Numbered from the stretch's first letter, positions 6,808 through 16,688 are shown. The stretch: 49,158 nucleotides of DNA from an uncultured Dehalococcoidia bacterium (GCA_913049785.1 CAJWXP010000014.1:1-49158); one strand, 5' to 3'. Made by a program: numbers and translations. Notes: generated from the letters alone by a model not told the origin.

Positions 6808-8868
6808 ATGGATATCTTGGCTGCAACTGTTCAAATACAAGCCCCGGCTGTCTCCAGAAAACTCTGGTTGGGGTTATGGTTGGCTAGCATGGGGGTCTTG
6901 ATTGCACTCCTGGCAGTACTCACCATCGTCATAGAGGACAACCCTGAGTCTTCGCTGGACTTTAGGCTCTTGAACAGCATTGTGGGATGGGATCTCCCGG
7001 GATTGGTCTGGCTATTCGCCTTCGTTTCCTTTTTAACCAGCAACATACCTGGATTGCTCATGGCTTTGTCTGCCGTGGGTTTCCTCTGGTTGTTGGGTCT
7101 CAACCGTGAATCCAAAGCTCTGTTCGTTATTTGGATGATTCTGGGCTTGGTCGTCTACATGGGGGACGCCACATTCGGTGAGTGGGTAGGTCGGGGAAGG
7201 CCGTTTGATTCCATCAATGATCACCCTAGCTATCCCAGCGGGCATGTCTTCGGCAGCACAGTAATGTTCGGTTTTTGGCTATTCATCGCAGGATATTACG
7301 GATTGAAAAGTAAACTCATGATAGTGGGGGAAGTTCTGCTGGTAGGGTTCCTACTACTGGTCGGCGCGTCACGCATCCATGTCCAGGAGCATTGGCCCAG
7401 CGACGTAGCGGCCGGTTATTTGATGGGCATGTTGTGGCTGCTGGTGCTGATTCCGCTCTTCCTGTATCTGCGTAAAGCTTCATGGTTTTTCAGTCCTAAG
7501 CTGGCGGAAGACCCCACAGTCGTCGCCTGCGAGACCTGTCGCACAGAAAAATCAATCGCAAGTGTCGTGGTACTGAACCCAGAGGAAGGGACCGCCACCA
7601 AGGTCTACAAGCCCCCGCCATTGGTAGGCCTACTGTATTGGATAGCGTTTCAGGCTAAGTTCCCGTACACCGGCAACGCTGCCGCGCTGGAAGCAGCGGT
7701 CTATCGGAGAAGGATCGCCGGCATCTTGACGTTGCACCGCTTCGGCAAAGACCTCGTCTCACCCGCCACGGGCGCCAGCTGTGATCATGGTAACTTCAGC
7801 TTCGTGACGGAGTACGTGCCAGGCAGCAAGGTGCCGAACGATGCACCAGCCCAGAAATTCCTGGGGCAGGTAGCAGAACTCTTCGCTGAAGCCGGCCTTG
7901 GCGTATGGCAGATCAACCCACGCAACCCCCACGCTCACACCAACCTTATCCTGACGCCGGAAGGCGATTACAAGATCATTGACTTGGAATCCGCCGTGGT
8001 CACTGTCCTCCCTGCGAAGGGCCAGCTACGGTCAGCCATCCGCAGCGGAAACATCCCCATCTTTGACGACATCGATTTCACTCGACTCAATGCCTACATC
8101 GACACCCACCAGGATGCACTGACAGTGAGCTTGGGGAGTGAGGGCCTTGCCGAATTTAGAAAGGTAAGCGGGCAGGGCGAAGTGCTTATTCGGGAGTGGA
8201 AAGAGTCAGAGCCACGCATACTCGGTCGTGCCATCAGCAAGGCCTATCGACTCCTAAACGTCAAGGCCGCTTGGCAACACGTAATGGGTGCTGTGCAGGG
8301 GGCCGATACCGTAGCCACTGATTTCCTCAAGAGTGGCATTGACCGGTGGGAAAAGGAAGGCACCATTGAACAGGAGAAGGCCGAGTCCTTGCGGGCGTAC
8401 ATCTCCTCTGGTTCGGTCAACAACGCCATCCATCACATGGGCGCCCACATGGTCCTCAGCGTGGTCATAGCCGTTCCCATCCCGGGGTTACGTAGCGCAG
8501 CTCGATTCTTATGGACACTGTATTTCTGGTTCAAATTCCAGTTGCAGCGCCTGTCTCGACGGAACGCTCCCGGCGAGCCAAGGCCCGAGAACATCCACAA
8601 CCCGCTGGTGATGTTTGTGGCGCTCATCCCAGGGTTCGGCGCTGTAGCGTACTTAGGTGCCCGTCCGTTACGACAAAAAATCCCCATACGCCTGATGCTG
8701 GATCAAGCCGCATGGAAACTCCCATTCAAGATCTATCGTCGGTTGGGCCTTGATCGATGGTTCATGCCGAACCCCTCATCGATTGCACAGGTCGAAATAG
8801 GAACCGATATCGCTGCTACAGCTTTACCGAGTAGTGAAGACATGGGTACGCCAGGGCAGAACCCTTAG
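6808..8868 (+). CDS. PAP2 phosphatase domain fused to a kinase-like domain
   Basis: This is a 686-residue membrane protein. Residues about 20-225 form a PAP2-type lipid phosphatase: several hydrophobic helices, GRGRP ending at 132, PSGH at 143-146, and S188-R189 through H195 and D199 in SRIHVQEHWPSD. All three phosphatase motifs appear intact. The following soluble part (about 240-430) looks like a protein-kinase or aminoglycoside-phosphotransferase fold. It has a KVYK strand (K265, K268), a catalytic-loop-like HAHTN (H375, H377, N379) and a DFG-like IDLE with D392. Two further hydrophobic segments lie near 550-570 and 600-625. A likely role is dephosphorylation of an undecaprenyl- or phosphatidyl-phosphate at the membrane, with the kinase-like part acting on lipid or protein. 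That coupling is inference. An AT-rich stretch with TATATT lies upstream. Confidence 0.8.
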   Translation: MDILAATVQIQAPAVSRKLWLGLWLASMGVLIALLAVLTIVIEDNPESSLDFRLLNSIVGWDLPGLVWLFAFVSFLTSNIPGLLMALSAVGFLWLLGLNRESKALFVIWMILGLVVYMGDATFGEWVGRGRPFDSINDHPSYPSGHVFGSTVMFGFWLFIAGYYGLKSKLMIVGEVLLVGFLLLVGASRIHVQEHWPSDVAAGYLMGMLWLLVLIPLFLYLRKASWFFSPKLAEDPTVVACETCRTEKSIASVVVLNPEEGTATKVYKPPPLVGLLYWIAFQAKFPYTGNAAALEAAVYRRRIAGILTLHRFGKDLVSPATGASCDHGNFSFVTEYVPGSKVPNDAPAQKFLGQVAELFAEAGLGVWQINPRNPHAHTNLILTPEGDYKIIDLESAVVTVLPAKGQLRSAIRSGNIPIFDDIDFTRLNAYIDTHQDALTVSLGSEGLAEFRKVSGQGEVLIREWKESEPRILGRAISKAYRLLNVKAAWQHVMGAVQGADTVATDFLKSGIDRWEKEGTIEQEKAESLRAYISSGSVNNAIHHMGAHMVLSVVIAVPIPGLRSAARFLWTLYFWFKFQLQRLSRRNAPGEPRPENIHNPLVMFVALIPGFGAVAYLGARPLRQKIPIRLMLDQAAWKLPFKIYRRLGLDRWFMPNPSSIAQVEIGTDIAATALPSSEDMGTPGQNP

Positions 8869-8878
8869 AGGTTGCTGC

Positions 8879-10065
8879 CTACCCCGTTGGCGCGTCGACT
8901 GGCTCCGGTTGTCCTCGCCGAGGATGTTTCGCCATCCCGATGACCGTGCTAGCCATGAAGTAGGCGATCATGACTCCGAAGAACCCCCAGAAGTACGACC
9001 CCTGAGCGTCGTATGCAGTAGCCACCAGTATCGGGCTGACGGCGGTTGCCGTTGTGGTGAAGGGTCGCAGCACTACCTGAATACTCCCCAGGTGCTCTCT
9101 GCCAAAATAGTCCGCCACCATCATTGGATGCAGGATGAAATACCCTCCCATGCTCAACCCGTGGAATACGGCGAACCCGAACAGCAGCGTCACGTTGCCC
9201 CCCGGCATGGCCAGCAGCCAGACGATGCTACAGGCGGTAAGAAAGGTCTGGGCCATCAGCAGATACCGGATCTGGAACCGCTCCCCCAGCGTCCCCCACA
9301 GGATCCGCACACTGACGGAGCACGCCCCATAGACAGTGATTGCAAGGGAACCGATGGCCGCAGAGTAGCCGATGTTCTGGAAGTGTGGCAGGAGGTTGGC
9401 TTGAAAGCCCTGGAGCCCCACGCTGGCCAGCATGACTCCCGCAGCGATGAACCAGAACGCTGACGTCCTAAACGCCTCCTTGCGAGTCAAGCTCACCTCT
9501 TGGGGCGGTCTTGGCCTTGTGCTGCCTGAAGCCATTTCGTAAGGCTCCGTATCGCCGTCGGGGAGCAGTCCTATATCTTCCGGTCGAGTGTGCACCAGAA
9601 GCGACAGTGGGGTGAGGACGATTAGCGTGAAGATGCCCATGAGCATCCAGGCATCGTGCCCATCGCTCTACCGCGCCGGCGGATGAACCACTTGGGAAGC
9701 ATCGCCTGGGTCAGCATCGCCCCTGCACCCAACTGGGTTATACCGCCCACCAGACCGATCAGGAGATAGAGCTCCCACAAGTGGTGGACGTGCTTGAGGC
9801 CTATCAACGACAGTGCGAGGAGGATGGAGCTGCCCAGCATCAGGATGCGCGGCCCCTGTTTGGTGTCCTGCAACGGGCCAATGAACGGCGCGGTTACTCC
9901 CGCGACCAGTGAGCGGATGGTCATTGCGAGGAAGAAGGATGTCCGGGACCAGCCCATCTCATCGCTCATGGGCGTCACAAAGACGCTGACACCCCATATC
10001 ACCGGGCCGGTTGAGAACGCTCCCGCTATGAAAGCAACTGCTACGATGACCCAGCCGTAGTAGAT
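8879..10065 (-). pseudogene. Broken MFS transporter gene (internal deletion and frameshift)
   Basis: Two reading frames, 9622-10002 and 8879-9646, together encode an MFS carrier similar to the intact gene at 27875-29188. The N-terminal part runs from IYYGWVIVAVAF to the motif WFIRRRGRAMGTM and then loses similarity. The C-terminal part resumes in another frame at AWMLMGIFTLIVL and continues through TRPEDIGLLPDGD to the end. Compared with the intact relative, about 25 residues (roughly helix 5) are missing at the junction near 9650-9660. There is no clear start codon upstream of the GTG at 10002, although coding similarity extends to about 10065. A functional 12-helix carrier cannot be made from this. 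Confidence 0.85.
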
Positions 10066-10168
10066 TTTCCTGCCAAAAAATTCAAACGTATTGCCTACCT
10101 ACAAAAAGCAGATACACCACCCTCGCTGCAGGAGGGCCATCCGTGAGAATGGGTGCAGGCTACCCCTG

Positions 10169-11647
10169 TTAGGCCAGAGCTTCGACTGCCGCGTGTGTTC
10201 CCGCAATACGACCGAACACTGCCCCTGCCATCATGCCGCCACCGGACGGGTAGTTCCAGTGCCAGAGGCCACCCAGCATCTCTCCAACGGCGTACAAGCC
10301 TGGGATGGGTCGATCCATGGTGTGGGTCACCTGGCAGGTCGTGGTGGTCTTCAGGCCGCCGTAGCAGAAGGTCATGCCGCACACAACAGGGAACCCCTCG
10401 AATGGGGGCTTATCGAACTTCAGAGCCCAGTTGCGACGCGGCGGCTCAATCCCCACAGCGCTGACACCATCGGGGCGGAACGCACCGAATTCACCGGGCT
10501 GAACAGCATTGTTGTACTCGTGCATCGTAGCCATAAACGCCGGGATGTCCTGAATGCCAAGTTGCTCCGCCAGGCCTTCCAGCGTGTCCGACTTGAAACC
10601 TTCAGCTTTATCGTAGCCGCGGATGACGTCAAGCTCCCGGTGCTTGGCATCGAATATCTGGAACGCCTGCCCTCGAGGTTGGGCAAGGATGGCGCGACCC
10701 ATCTTGGCGTAGGTCAGGCCCCGCCAGGTCTCGCCCTCGTCAACGAACCGCTTGCCGTTATGGTTGACCATGACGGAGTAGGGGTAAGAGTAACGACTCC
10801 AGAAATCTCCAGTCTTGTTCTCGCCGGGATAGTCAAAGGCCGGTCGGTTGGCGTCCTGTGGTGATGAGTGGCAGCTTGACCAACTCCCGTTGGGTAGCGC
10901 GCCGATGTTCATTGCCATCTGCAGGCCTTCACCGGTGTTGAAGGGGGTACCGCGCAGCTTCACCGTGTCCCACAGCGGCCCCAAGTATCGAGCGCGCATC
11001 TCAGCGTTGGACTCAAAGCTGCCAGCCGCCATGATGACCACGTTGGCGTGGACGTTCACAAACCCGTGAGGCCCCAGCGCCCGAACACCGGTGACCTTGC
11101 CTTTATCGTCCTGGAACAGATCGACTGCCTGAGTATCGTAGTGGACCGTCCCGCCAAGCTTCTCAAAGGCGGCAAACCATCGATTGGACATCTCAAAACC
11201 GCCGCCATCGAAGGAAACGGCGTTTGCTGAGATCGGGTTGTCGAACGTGGGTGCCCAAAGGTGGCCCAGTCCCCGCATCCACTGCACGGTCTCGTATGAT
11301 CTATCTACAAGGATCCTCGCCAGTTCGGGTTCGCTTTGCCCCTCTGTCACGTTCATGATGTTGTCGTAGTACTGTTCTTTAGTGTACCCGTAAACCCGCT
11401 CGTTCATGCGGCTCAGGACTTCCGGCGAAAGATCTGCCAGCAACGGCTTCAGGTCTTCTGCGCCGTCATAGGCGAAGAGCATGTGCACGGTGAGGGCACT
11501 GTTACCACCACGGTGTTCCTTGGGGGCTTTCTCCAGCACCACAACGTCTGCGCCACCCTGTCGAGCGGCAACAGCAGCGGAGAGACCCGCGTTGCCAGCA
11601 CCGACTACAACTACCTGAGTCCGTATTTCCTGATCCATGTCATTCAA
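10169..11647 (-). CDS. FAD-dependent dehydrogenase (tricarballylate dehydrogenase/fumarate reductase flavoprotein type)
   Basis: The 492-residue flavoprotein starts with a dinucleotide-binding motif GAGNAG (residues 16-21), an acidic residue at the end of strand 2 (E39) and RGGNSAL (46-52), as in TcuA and fumarate-reductase flavoproteins. The C-terminal FAD segment has PIPGLYAVGEMLGG and NYPSGGGMMAGAVFGRIAG. Enzymes of this group oxidise tricarballylate or similar polycarboxylates, or act on 3-ketosteroids; the exact substrate is not certain. An ATG three codons downstream is an equal candidate start. The adjacent MFS gene is broken, so any paired carrier has been lost. It is transcribed divergently from the MFS pair, with a 266-base region between. 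Confidence 0.85.
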   Translation of the reverse strand: MNDMDQEIRTQVVVVGAGNAGLSAAVAARQGGADVVVLEKAPKEHRGGNSALTVHMLFAYDGAEDLKPLLADLSPEVLSRMNERVYGYTKEQYYDNIMNVTEGQSEPELARILVDRSYETVQWMRGLGHLWAPTFDNPISANAVSFDGGGFEMSNRWFAAFEKLGGTVHYDTQAVDLFQDDKGKVTGVRALGPHGFVNVHANVVIMAAGSFESNAEMRARYLGPLWDTVKLRGTPFNTGEGLQMAMNIGALPNGSWSSCHSSPQDANRPAFDYPGENKTGDFWSRYSYPYSVMVNHNGKRFVDEGETWRGLTYAKMGRAILAQPRGQAFQIFDAKHRELDVIRGYDKAEGFKSDTLEGLAEQLGIQDIPAFMATMHEYNNAVQPGEFGAFRPDGVSAVGIEPPRRNWALKFDKPPFEGFPVVCGMTFCYGGLKTTTTCQVTHTMDRPIPGLYAVGEMLGGLWHWNYPSGGGMMAGAVFGRIAGTHAAVEALA

Positions 11648-11913
11648 TCCTTATCGTGGTTTTCGGTGTTACAGCTAACATCGTGTGACTACACCGTATC
11701 TCCCCGGGCACGAGGGCGAGTATAGGGGAGCATGAGGTTCCAGCCAAGTCCCATGGCAGACCCCTATTGAGTCCTTTCCAACCTTGCGGGCCTCACCATC
11801 ACTTTGTCACAGCGGCAGCAAACGTGTAGAGTAAACAGGTACGTTCGTCACCTCGATAATCCGTTTGTCCCACCTATAGAAACATAGCGAGGAAAACCGT
11901 CCTTTGAGGAACC

Positions 11914-13179
11914 ATGGCCCAACAGCTTGAGGCTGAAAAAACTCAAACAACAGGCCCCATCAAGGTTTCGCCCCTCGCCTCCCTGGCGTTCCGTGACTAC
12001 CGCCTTTTGTTCATTGGTGGTTTTTTCTCCGGCAGCGCAAACCAGATGCGCCAGGCGTTCAACCTCTTTCTTGTTTATGACATTTCCGACTCCGTGTTGC
12101 TGGTCGGCTTCACCGGCGTCTTCCAGGTCATCCCAGCCCTCACGTTAGGCCTCTTCGCTGGCGCGCTAGCAGACGTGTTCGACCGTCGAAAGCTCCTGCT
12201 CATCGTCAACTCGGTCAGCATGATCCCGCCGCTGGCGTTGGGCGCACTGCTCATCACAGACAGTATTGAAGTGTGGCACATCTTTGCCTTCACCATGCTG
12301 ACATCGCTTATCAACATCGCCCAGGGGCCGGCCCGGAACTCGCTGGTGCCCAAGCTGGTGCCCAAAAGTCATCTGATGAACGCGGTGACACTGAACGGCA
12401 GCCTGCAGCAGGCCACGTTCTTCATTGGCCCGCTGGTGGGCGGGATCCTGGTCAATGCCTACGGCGCTGGTACCACCTACATCCTCAACGCCTTCCTGCT
12501 CATACCGTCCATGGTCGTCCTATTGTTCATCCGCACCTCTGGGAAACCAGAAGGGGAGGGGCGCAAGGTCTCAATCACTATGGTGTTGGACGGCATGCGG
12601 TTCATCGTAACCACACGCATCCTGCTGGGCCTGTACCTGACCGACTTCGGGCTGTCTTCCGTGGGTTTCTTCAGGCCGCTGCTCACCATCATGGCGAAGG
12701 ACGTATATGAAGTAGGGCCGTTAGGGCTGGGCATCCTCTATGCCTCGCCGGCCATCGGTGCGGTCCTGGGATTCATCACCATGCTGTGGATAGGGGAAGT
12801 CCAACGCAAGGGCGCGCTGTTCCTGGTAGCGATCTTCTTCTTTTCCCTTGGATTGGCCTTCTTAGGCCTGTCTCAATGGTTCTGGATGGGTATGATCGCA
12901 GGTGGAGTGCTTGGGTACACCGACTCCATCAGCTTGGTGCTCCGTCAAACGTTGACGCAGCTCCTAGCGCCCGACGAGTATCGAGGCAGGGCGACGGCGT
13001 TCACGCGACTCTTCGCCCAGACAGGCAACGCCATCGGCGCCACGGAGGCAGGCGTGGCTGCCAGCTTCATGGGACCAGGCGGCGCGCTCATCTTTGGTGG
13101 TGCGATCGGCGTGGTCATCGTGTTATCCGTAGGATTCGGGTGGCGCAGTCTCTGGCGGTACCGCTCCTTTGAACAATAG
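11914..13179 (+). CDS. MFS transporter, EntS/MFS_3-like (first of a tandem pair)
   Basis: The 421-residue integral membrane protein has about 12 hydrophobic helices, a loop 2-3 motif GALADVFDRRKLLL and the MFS_3-family segment near the C-terminus TLTQLLAPDEYRGRATAF. These are typical of the enterobactin-exporter-like (EntS) branch of the major facilitator superfamily. It is very similar along its length to the next gene, so the pair arose by tandem duplication. Export of a small metabolite is likely but the substrate is unknown. A weak SD (GAGGAACC) precedes the ATG. Confidence 0.88.
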   Translation: MAQQLEAEKTQTTGPIKVSPLASLAFRDYRLLFIGGFFSGSANQMRQAFNLFLVYDISDSVLLVGFTGVFQVIPALTLGLFAGALADVFDRRKLLLIVNSVSMIPPLALGALLITDSIEVWHIFAFTMLTSLINIAQGPARNSLVPKLVPKSHLMNAVTLNGSLQQATFFIGPLVGGILVNAYGAGTTYILNAFLLIPSMVVLLFIRTSGKPEGEGRKVSITMVLDGMRFIVTTRILLGLYLTDFGLSSVGFFRPLLTIMAKDVYEVGPLGLGILYASPAIGAVLGFITMLWIGEVQRKGALFLVAIFFFSLGLAFLGLSQWFWMGMIAGGVLGYTDSISLVLRQTLTQLLAPDEYRGRATAFTRLFAQTGNAIGATEAGVAASFMGPGGALIFGGAIGVVIVLSVGFGWRSLWRYRSFEQ

Positions 13180-13343
13180 GCGGCATTACCGCTTTTGTCT
13201 CTTTCGGTCATACCAGCGACGGCAGTTATAGGACTAACTTGTCCCTAAACAAATAGGCCTCCGTCTGAAGGCCAGCGCACAAAATAGCCTCAAACTGCAA
13301 AGGAATTACAAAGGGCCTAAGGCCCCACCATTCATGAAGAATT

Positions 13344-14603
13344 ATGTCACAAGACTCTGAAGCTCAGGAGGCCCCTAGCAATGCAAGGGTCAAACCGTGG
13401 GCGTCGCTAGCACACCGAGACTTCCGGTTCATGTGGGCGGGTGCCCTCAGTGCATCCGTTGCCCGGCAGATGCGTCAGGTCATCAACCTCTATTTCATCT
13501 ATGAGCTGACAGGCTCTGCCTACATGCTGGGCCTGGTGGGGCTGTTCCAGGTCATTCCAACAATGACGTTCGGCCTTTTCGGCGGGGTAATCGCCGATGT
13601 CTTCGATCGACGAAAGCTGCTGCTGATCGCGCAGGTCGGCGGAATGGTACCGGCCATCGGCCTGGCTGCGTTGGTCCATACAGACACGATAGAGGTCTGG
13701 CACATCTTCGCCTTCACCGGCATGTCTGCCGCCATGAACATCCTGGAAGGGCCTGCGAGGACCGCCTACCTGCCACGACTGGTCCCCCCACACCACTTGA
13801 TGAACGCCGTCACATTGAACTCCAGCGTATTCGAGCTCTCCGTGTTGATAGGCCCCATTCTTGGCGGCATCCTCATCGACTACATCAATATCGGCAACAT
13901 CTACGCAGTGAACGCCGTTCTGTTCCTGCCAACCCTCTTCTTTTTCTCGATGATTAGGGCCTCCGGAAAGCCACTGGGGGAACGACGATCAGTCTCCTTC
14001 CAGGCAATCTTCGAGGGGATGCAGTTCATCTGGTTCCAACGCATCCTGCTGGGGATGTTCCTGGTGGACTTCGGGCTGGTTATCGTCGGGTTCTACAGGC
14101 CCATCCTCACCATCCTGGCAAGCGATGTCTTCCACGTTGGCGGCACAGGCCTCGGCATCCTTTTTGCAGCGCCGGCCATCGGCTCATTCATGGGGTTTGT
14201 GACGCTGCTGTGGGTGGGAGACGTGAAACGGAAAGGCGCACTGTTCCTTATCTCCGTCTTTGGTTACGCGTTTGGCCTTGCATTCCTGGGCCTGGCGCCG
14301 TGGTATTGGCTGGCCCTGGTTGCCGCATGGACATTAGGATATACAGACTCCATAAGCGTGGTCATACGGCAGACCCTGACGCAGCTCCTCGCGCCCGACG
14401 AAATACGTGGTCGCGCCGCCAGCTTCTCCAACCTCTTCGCCAATGCCGGCAACGCGTTGGGTTCCATGGAGGCGGGATTTGTGGCACAGGTCATCGGAGC
14501 GGGTGGGACGCTGGTCTTGGGCGGGATTGTAGCCACCGGGCTGGTCGCCGCAGTAGGATTGAGCTGGCGCGGCCTGTGGCGGTACACATCGCCGGAGCAG
14601 TAA
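13344..14603 (+). CDS. MFS transporter, EntS/MFS_3-like (second of a tandem pair)
   Basis: The 419-residue protein is a paralogue of the preceding gene. It has the same loop motif (GVIADVFDRRKLLL), the same WHIFAFT and GPAR motifs, and TLTQLLAPDEIRGRAASF near the end. About 12 membrane helices are expected. The 164-base gap from the first copy holds a GGGCC-TAA-GGCCC hairpin at 13313-13325 and no strong SD. It is followed after 25 bases by the tartrate-type dehydrogenase and is probably co-transcribed with it. Confidence 0.88.
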   Translation: MSQDSEAQEAPSNARVKPWASLAHRDFRFMWAGALSASVARQMRQVINLYFIYELTGSAYMLGLVGLFQVIPTMTFGLFGGVIADVFDRRKLLLIAQVGGMVPAIGLAALVHTDTIEVWHIFAFTGMSAAMNILEGPARTAYLPRLVPPHHLMNAVTLNSSVFELSVLIGPILGGILIDYINIGNIYAVNAVLFLPTLFFFSMIRASGKPLGERRSVSFQAIFEGMQFIWFQRILLGMFLVDFGLVIVGFYRPILTILASDVFHVGGTGLGILFAAPAIGSFMGFVTLLWVGDVKRKGALFLISVFGYAFGLAFLGLAPWYWLALVAAWTLGYTDSISVVIRQTLTQLLAPDEIRGRAASFSNLFANAGNALGSMEAGFVAQVIGAGGTLVLGGIVATGLVAAVGLSWRGLWRYTSPEQ

Positions 14604-14628
14604 GGAAATTCGTTTCAGGAGAACAGAC

Positions 14629-15696
14629 ATGGCTGAACACAACATTGCGATAATCCGGGGCGATGGCATTGGCGTCGACGTAGTAGAAGAGGGTCTCAAG
14701 GCGTTGAACGCCGTCGCAAAAAGATTTGACATCACATTCAAGTTCACGGAGTTCCCGTGGGGCACCGACTACTACTTCAAGAACGGCGTGATGATGCCGT
14801 CCGACGGCCTCGAGACTCTCTCGAAGTTCGATGCTATCTACTTCGGCGCTGTGGGGCATCCGGAGGTGCAGGATCACATCACGTTGAACGGCCTGCTGCT
14901 GCCCATGCGTCGCGGCTTCGATCAGTACGTTTGCGAGCGACCATGCATCCTCTACCCGGGCGTCACATCGCCCTTGCGCGATAAAAACCCCGGCGATATA
15001 GACATGGTGGTCATTCGCGAGAACACGGAGGGCGAGTACGCAAACGTAGGTGGGTTCCTGTACGAGGGATTTGCAGAGGAGATAGGTGTGCAGACGGGTG
15101 TCTTCACGCGTCACGGGTGCGAGCGCGTCATCACCTACGCCTTTGAGCTTGCCAAAAAGCGCAACAAGAAGAATCACGTCACGTCTGTGACCAAGTCTAA
15201 CGCCCAGGGCTACGGCATGGTGGTCTGGGACAGGGCGTTCGCGCGGGTTGCTGAGCGCTACCCTGATATCAGCACGAACTCACTGTTGGTGGACGCGGCG
15301 TGCATGGAGTTCATCCGGAAGCCGGAGATCTTTGACGTGGTAGTGGGCAGCAACCTGTTCGGCGACATCCTGACGGACATCGGCGCCATCATCACGGGCA
15401 GCATGGGCCTGGCGCTCAGCGGCAACATCGATCCTGAACGGCGGTACCCATCCATGTTCGAGCCTGTACACGGCAGCGCGCCGGACATTGCAGGCAAGGG
15501 TATCGCCAACCCGCTGGCGGCAATCCTCTCCGCAGGCATGATGATGCGTCACTTGGGGGAGACGGAGGCGGAGGCGGCGATTGAGGCAGCAGTCCTCGGC
15601 ATTGTTGCGGAAAACGAGATCCTGACGCCGGACCTGGGGGGCTCGTCCACCACAACAGCTGTCGGCGACGCCGTGGTCAGTGCGTTAGGGCGGTAG
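14629..15696 (+). CDS. Tartrate dehydrogenase/isopropylmalate dehydrogenase-family enzyme
   Basis: This 355-residue enzyme belongs to the beta-decarboxylating dehydrogenases, which oxidise a 2R-hydroxy acid with NAD(P) and metal and usually decarboxylate it. Visible family features are an RGDGIG start, the WGTDYYFKNGVMMP segment typical of the tartrate dehydrogenase/decarboxylase branch, RENTEGEYANVGG, a GSNLFGDILTD metal site and EPVHGSAPDIAGKGIANP. An SD (CAGGAG) lies before the ATG. The position after the MFS pair suggests a shared transcript. Tartrate, malate or an alkylmalate from catabolism are candidate substrates; leucine biosynthesis is less likely because no leu genes are near. Confidence 0.87.
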   Translation: MAEHNIAIIRGDGIGVDVVEEGLKALNAVAKRFDITFKFTEFPWGTDYYFKNGVMMPSDGLETLSKFDAIYFGAVGHPEVQDHITLNGLLLPMRRGFDQYVCERPCILYPGVTSPLRDKNPGDIDMVVIRENTEGEYANVGGFLYEGFAEEIGVQTGVFTRHGCERVITYAFELAKKRNKKNHVTSVTKSNAQGYGMVVWDRAFARVAERYPDISTNSLLVDAACMEFIRKPEIFDVVVGSNLFGDILTDIGAIITGSMGLALSGNIDPERRYPSMFEPVHGSAPDIAGKGIANPLAAILSAGMMMRHLGETEAEAAIEAAVLGIVAENEILTPDLGGSSTTTAVGDAVVSALGR

Positions 15697-15742
15697 TACC
15701 GCTTTTGCTGGAAAGGTGATTGAGCTGACAACAGCGAACTTA

Positions 15743-15776
15743 GATTCTTCGCTTCATACCAGCCGCTCAGAATGAC
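15743..15776. repeat. Copy of a TGTCATTCTGAG-type dispersed repeat
   Basis: AGATTCTTCGCTT is followed about 10 bases later by CTCAGAATGACA. The same two blocks occur at 21250-21275 and, as a full inverted pair, at 22179-22278. It lies in the convergent gap between the dehydrogenase and the SMP-30 gene, where no gene was found. Confidence 0.7.
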
Positions 15777-15824
15777 ATCTCAAAATCAAATATCATGCAC
15801 ACGTAACAAAAGCGGCTAAGCCGC

Positions 15825-16688
15825 CTAGCGCGCAAAAGCCGGTTTCACCCCAGCCGTCTTCGTACGCACGCTATAGACACCTGTCCGTGCCGTGAAGAAC
15901 AGCGTCTTGTAGTCGGGGCCGCCAAAGGCGCAGTTGGAAGGTATCTCTGGCAACACGATAGTCCCCAGATGCTCGCCACTCGGGCTGAACACCCAGCATC
16001 CACCAGGCCCGGTGGAGTAGACTCTGCCTTCAACGTCCAGCTTGAAGCCGTCCGGCACACCCTCCTGCCCCTCAAGCTTCAAGTCTGCAAAAACCCTGCC
16101 GTTGGTGACGGACCCCGTGGGTTGGATGTCATAGGCCTTGATGATCATGTCTGGTCGGGAGTTGGCTACATACAGCGTCCTCTCGTCGGGAGACAAAGCA
16201 AGGCCGTTGGGGAACTCGAAGTCGGTGATGACGGGGCTCACAGAGCCGTCGGGCGCAACGCGGTAAACGCCGTTGAACGTCTGCTCCTTCTCGTGGGGCT
16301 CCATACGCAGACCGGGGTCCGTGAAGTAGATGCTGCCATCTGAAGCGCACACCACATCGTTGGGGCGATTGAGCCGCTTGTCGTTCCAGCGACTGGCCAC
16401 CGTAGTAAAGGAGCCATCGTCCTCCCAGCGATTGAGCTGGCGACTCTCCATCTCGCATATCAGAAGCCGACCCTGCGAATCGAAGGTCATGCCGTTGGAC
16501 TGATCACTGCTCTCCCGGATGACCTCAGGCTGACCGCCTGGGACAAGTTTGTAGATGCGACTGGTCCGGATGTCTACGAAGATCCAGTACCCGGCGGAGT
16601 ACCAGAGCGGCCCTTCCGTGAACTCGAACCCGGACGCAAGTTGCTCCGGCTCTGCCGATTCAATGATGCCTGCCAGTCTTTCATCCAT
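15825..16688 (-). CDS. SMP-30/gluconolactonase-family protein
   Basis: This 287-residue protein is a six-bladed beta-propeller lactonase. It shows the metal-binding sequence landmarks of the family: FTEGPLW near the N-terminus, NRPNDV in the middle, NGLALSPDERTLYVANS and a PDGFKLDVEGRVY segment. Family members hydrolyse sugar or other lactones using a divalent metal. The ATG at 16688 was preferred to one 57 bases upstream because GGAGGAA lies 8-10 bases before it. No signal peptide is seen, so the protein is probably cytoplasmic. The neighbouring LLM monooxygenase is on the same strand about 100 bases upstream. Confidence 0.88.
   Translation of the reverse strand: MDERLAGIIESAEPEQLASGFEFTEGPLWYSAGYWIFVDIRTSRIYKLVPGGQPEVIRESSDQSNGMTFDSQGRLLICEMESRQLNRWEDDGSFTTVASRWNDKRLNRPNDVVCASDGSIYFTDPGLRMEPHEKEQTFNGVYRVAPDGSVSPVITDFEFPNGLALSPDERTLYVANSRPDMIIKAYDIQPTGSVTNGRVFADLKLEGQEGVPDGFKLDVEGRVYSTGPGGCWVFSPSGEHLGTIVLPEIPSNCAFGGPDYKTLFFTARTGVYSVRTKTAGVKPAFAR

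Noticed and set aside
8834-9463. 209-codon plus-strand frame
   Set aside because: It is antisense to the C-terminal half of the broken MFS gene and shows no domain.
12273-12710. 145-codon plus-strand frame inside the first MFS gene
   Set aside because: It has no membrane helices or family motifs, while the main frame encodes a full carrier.
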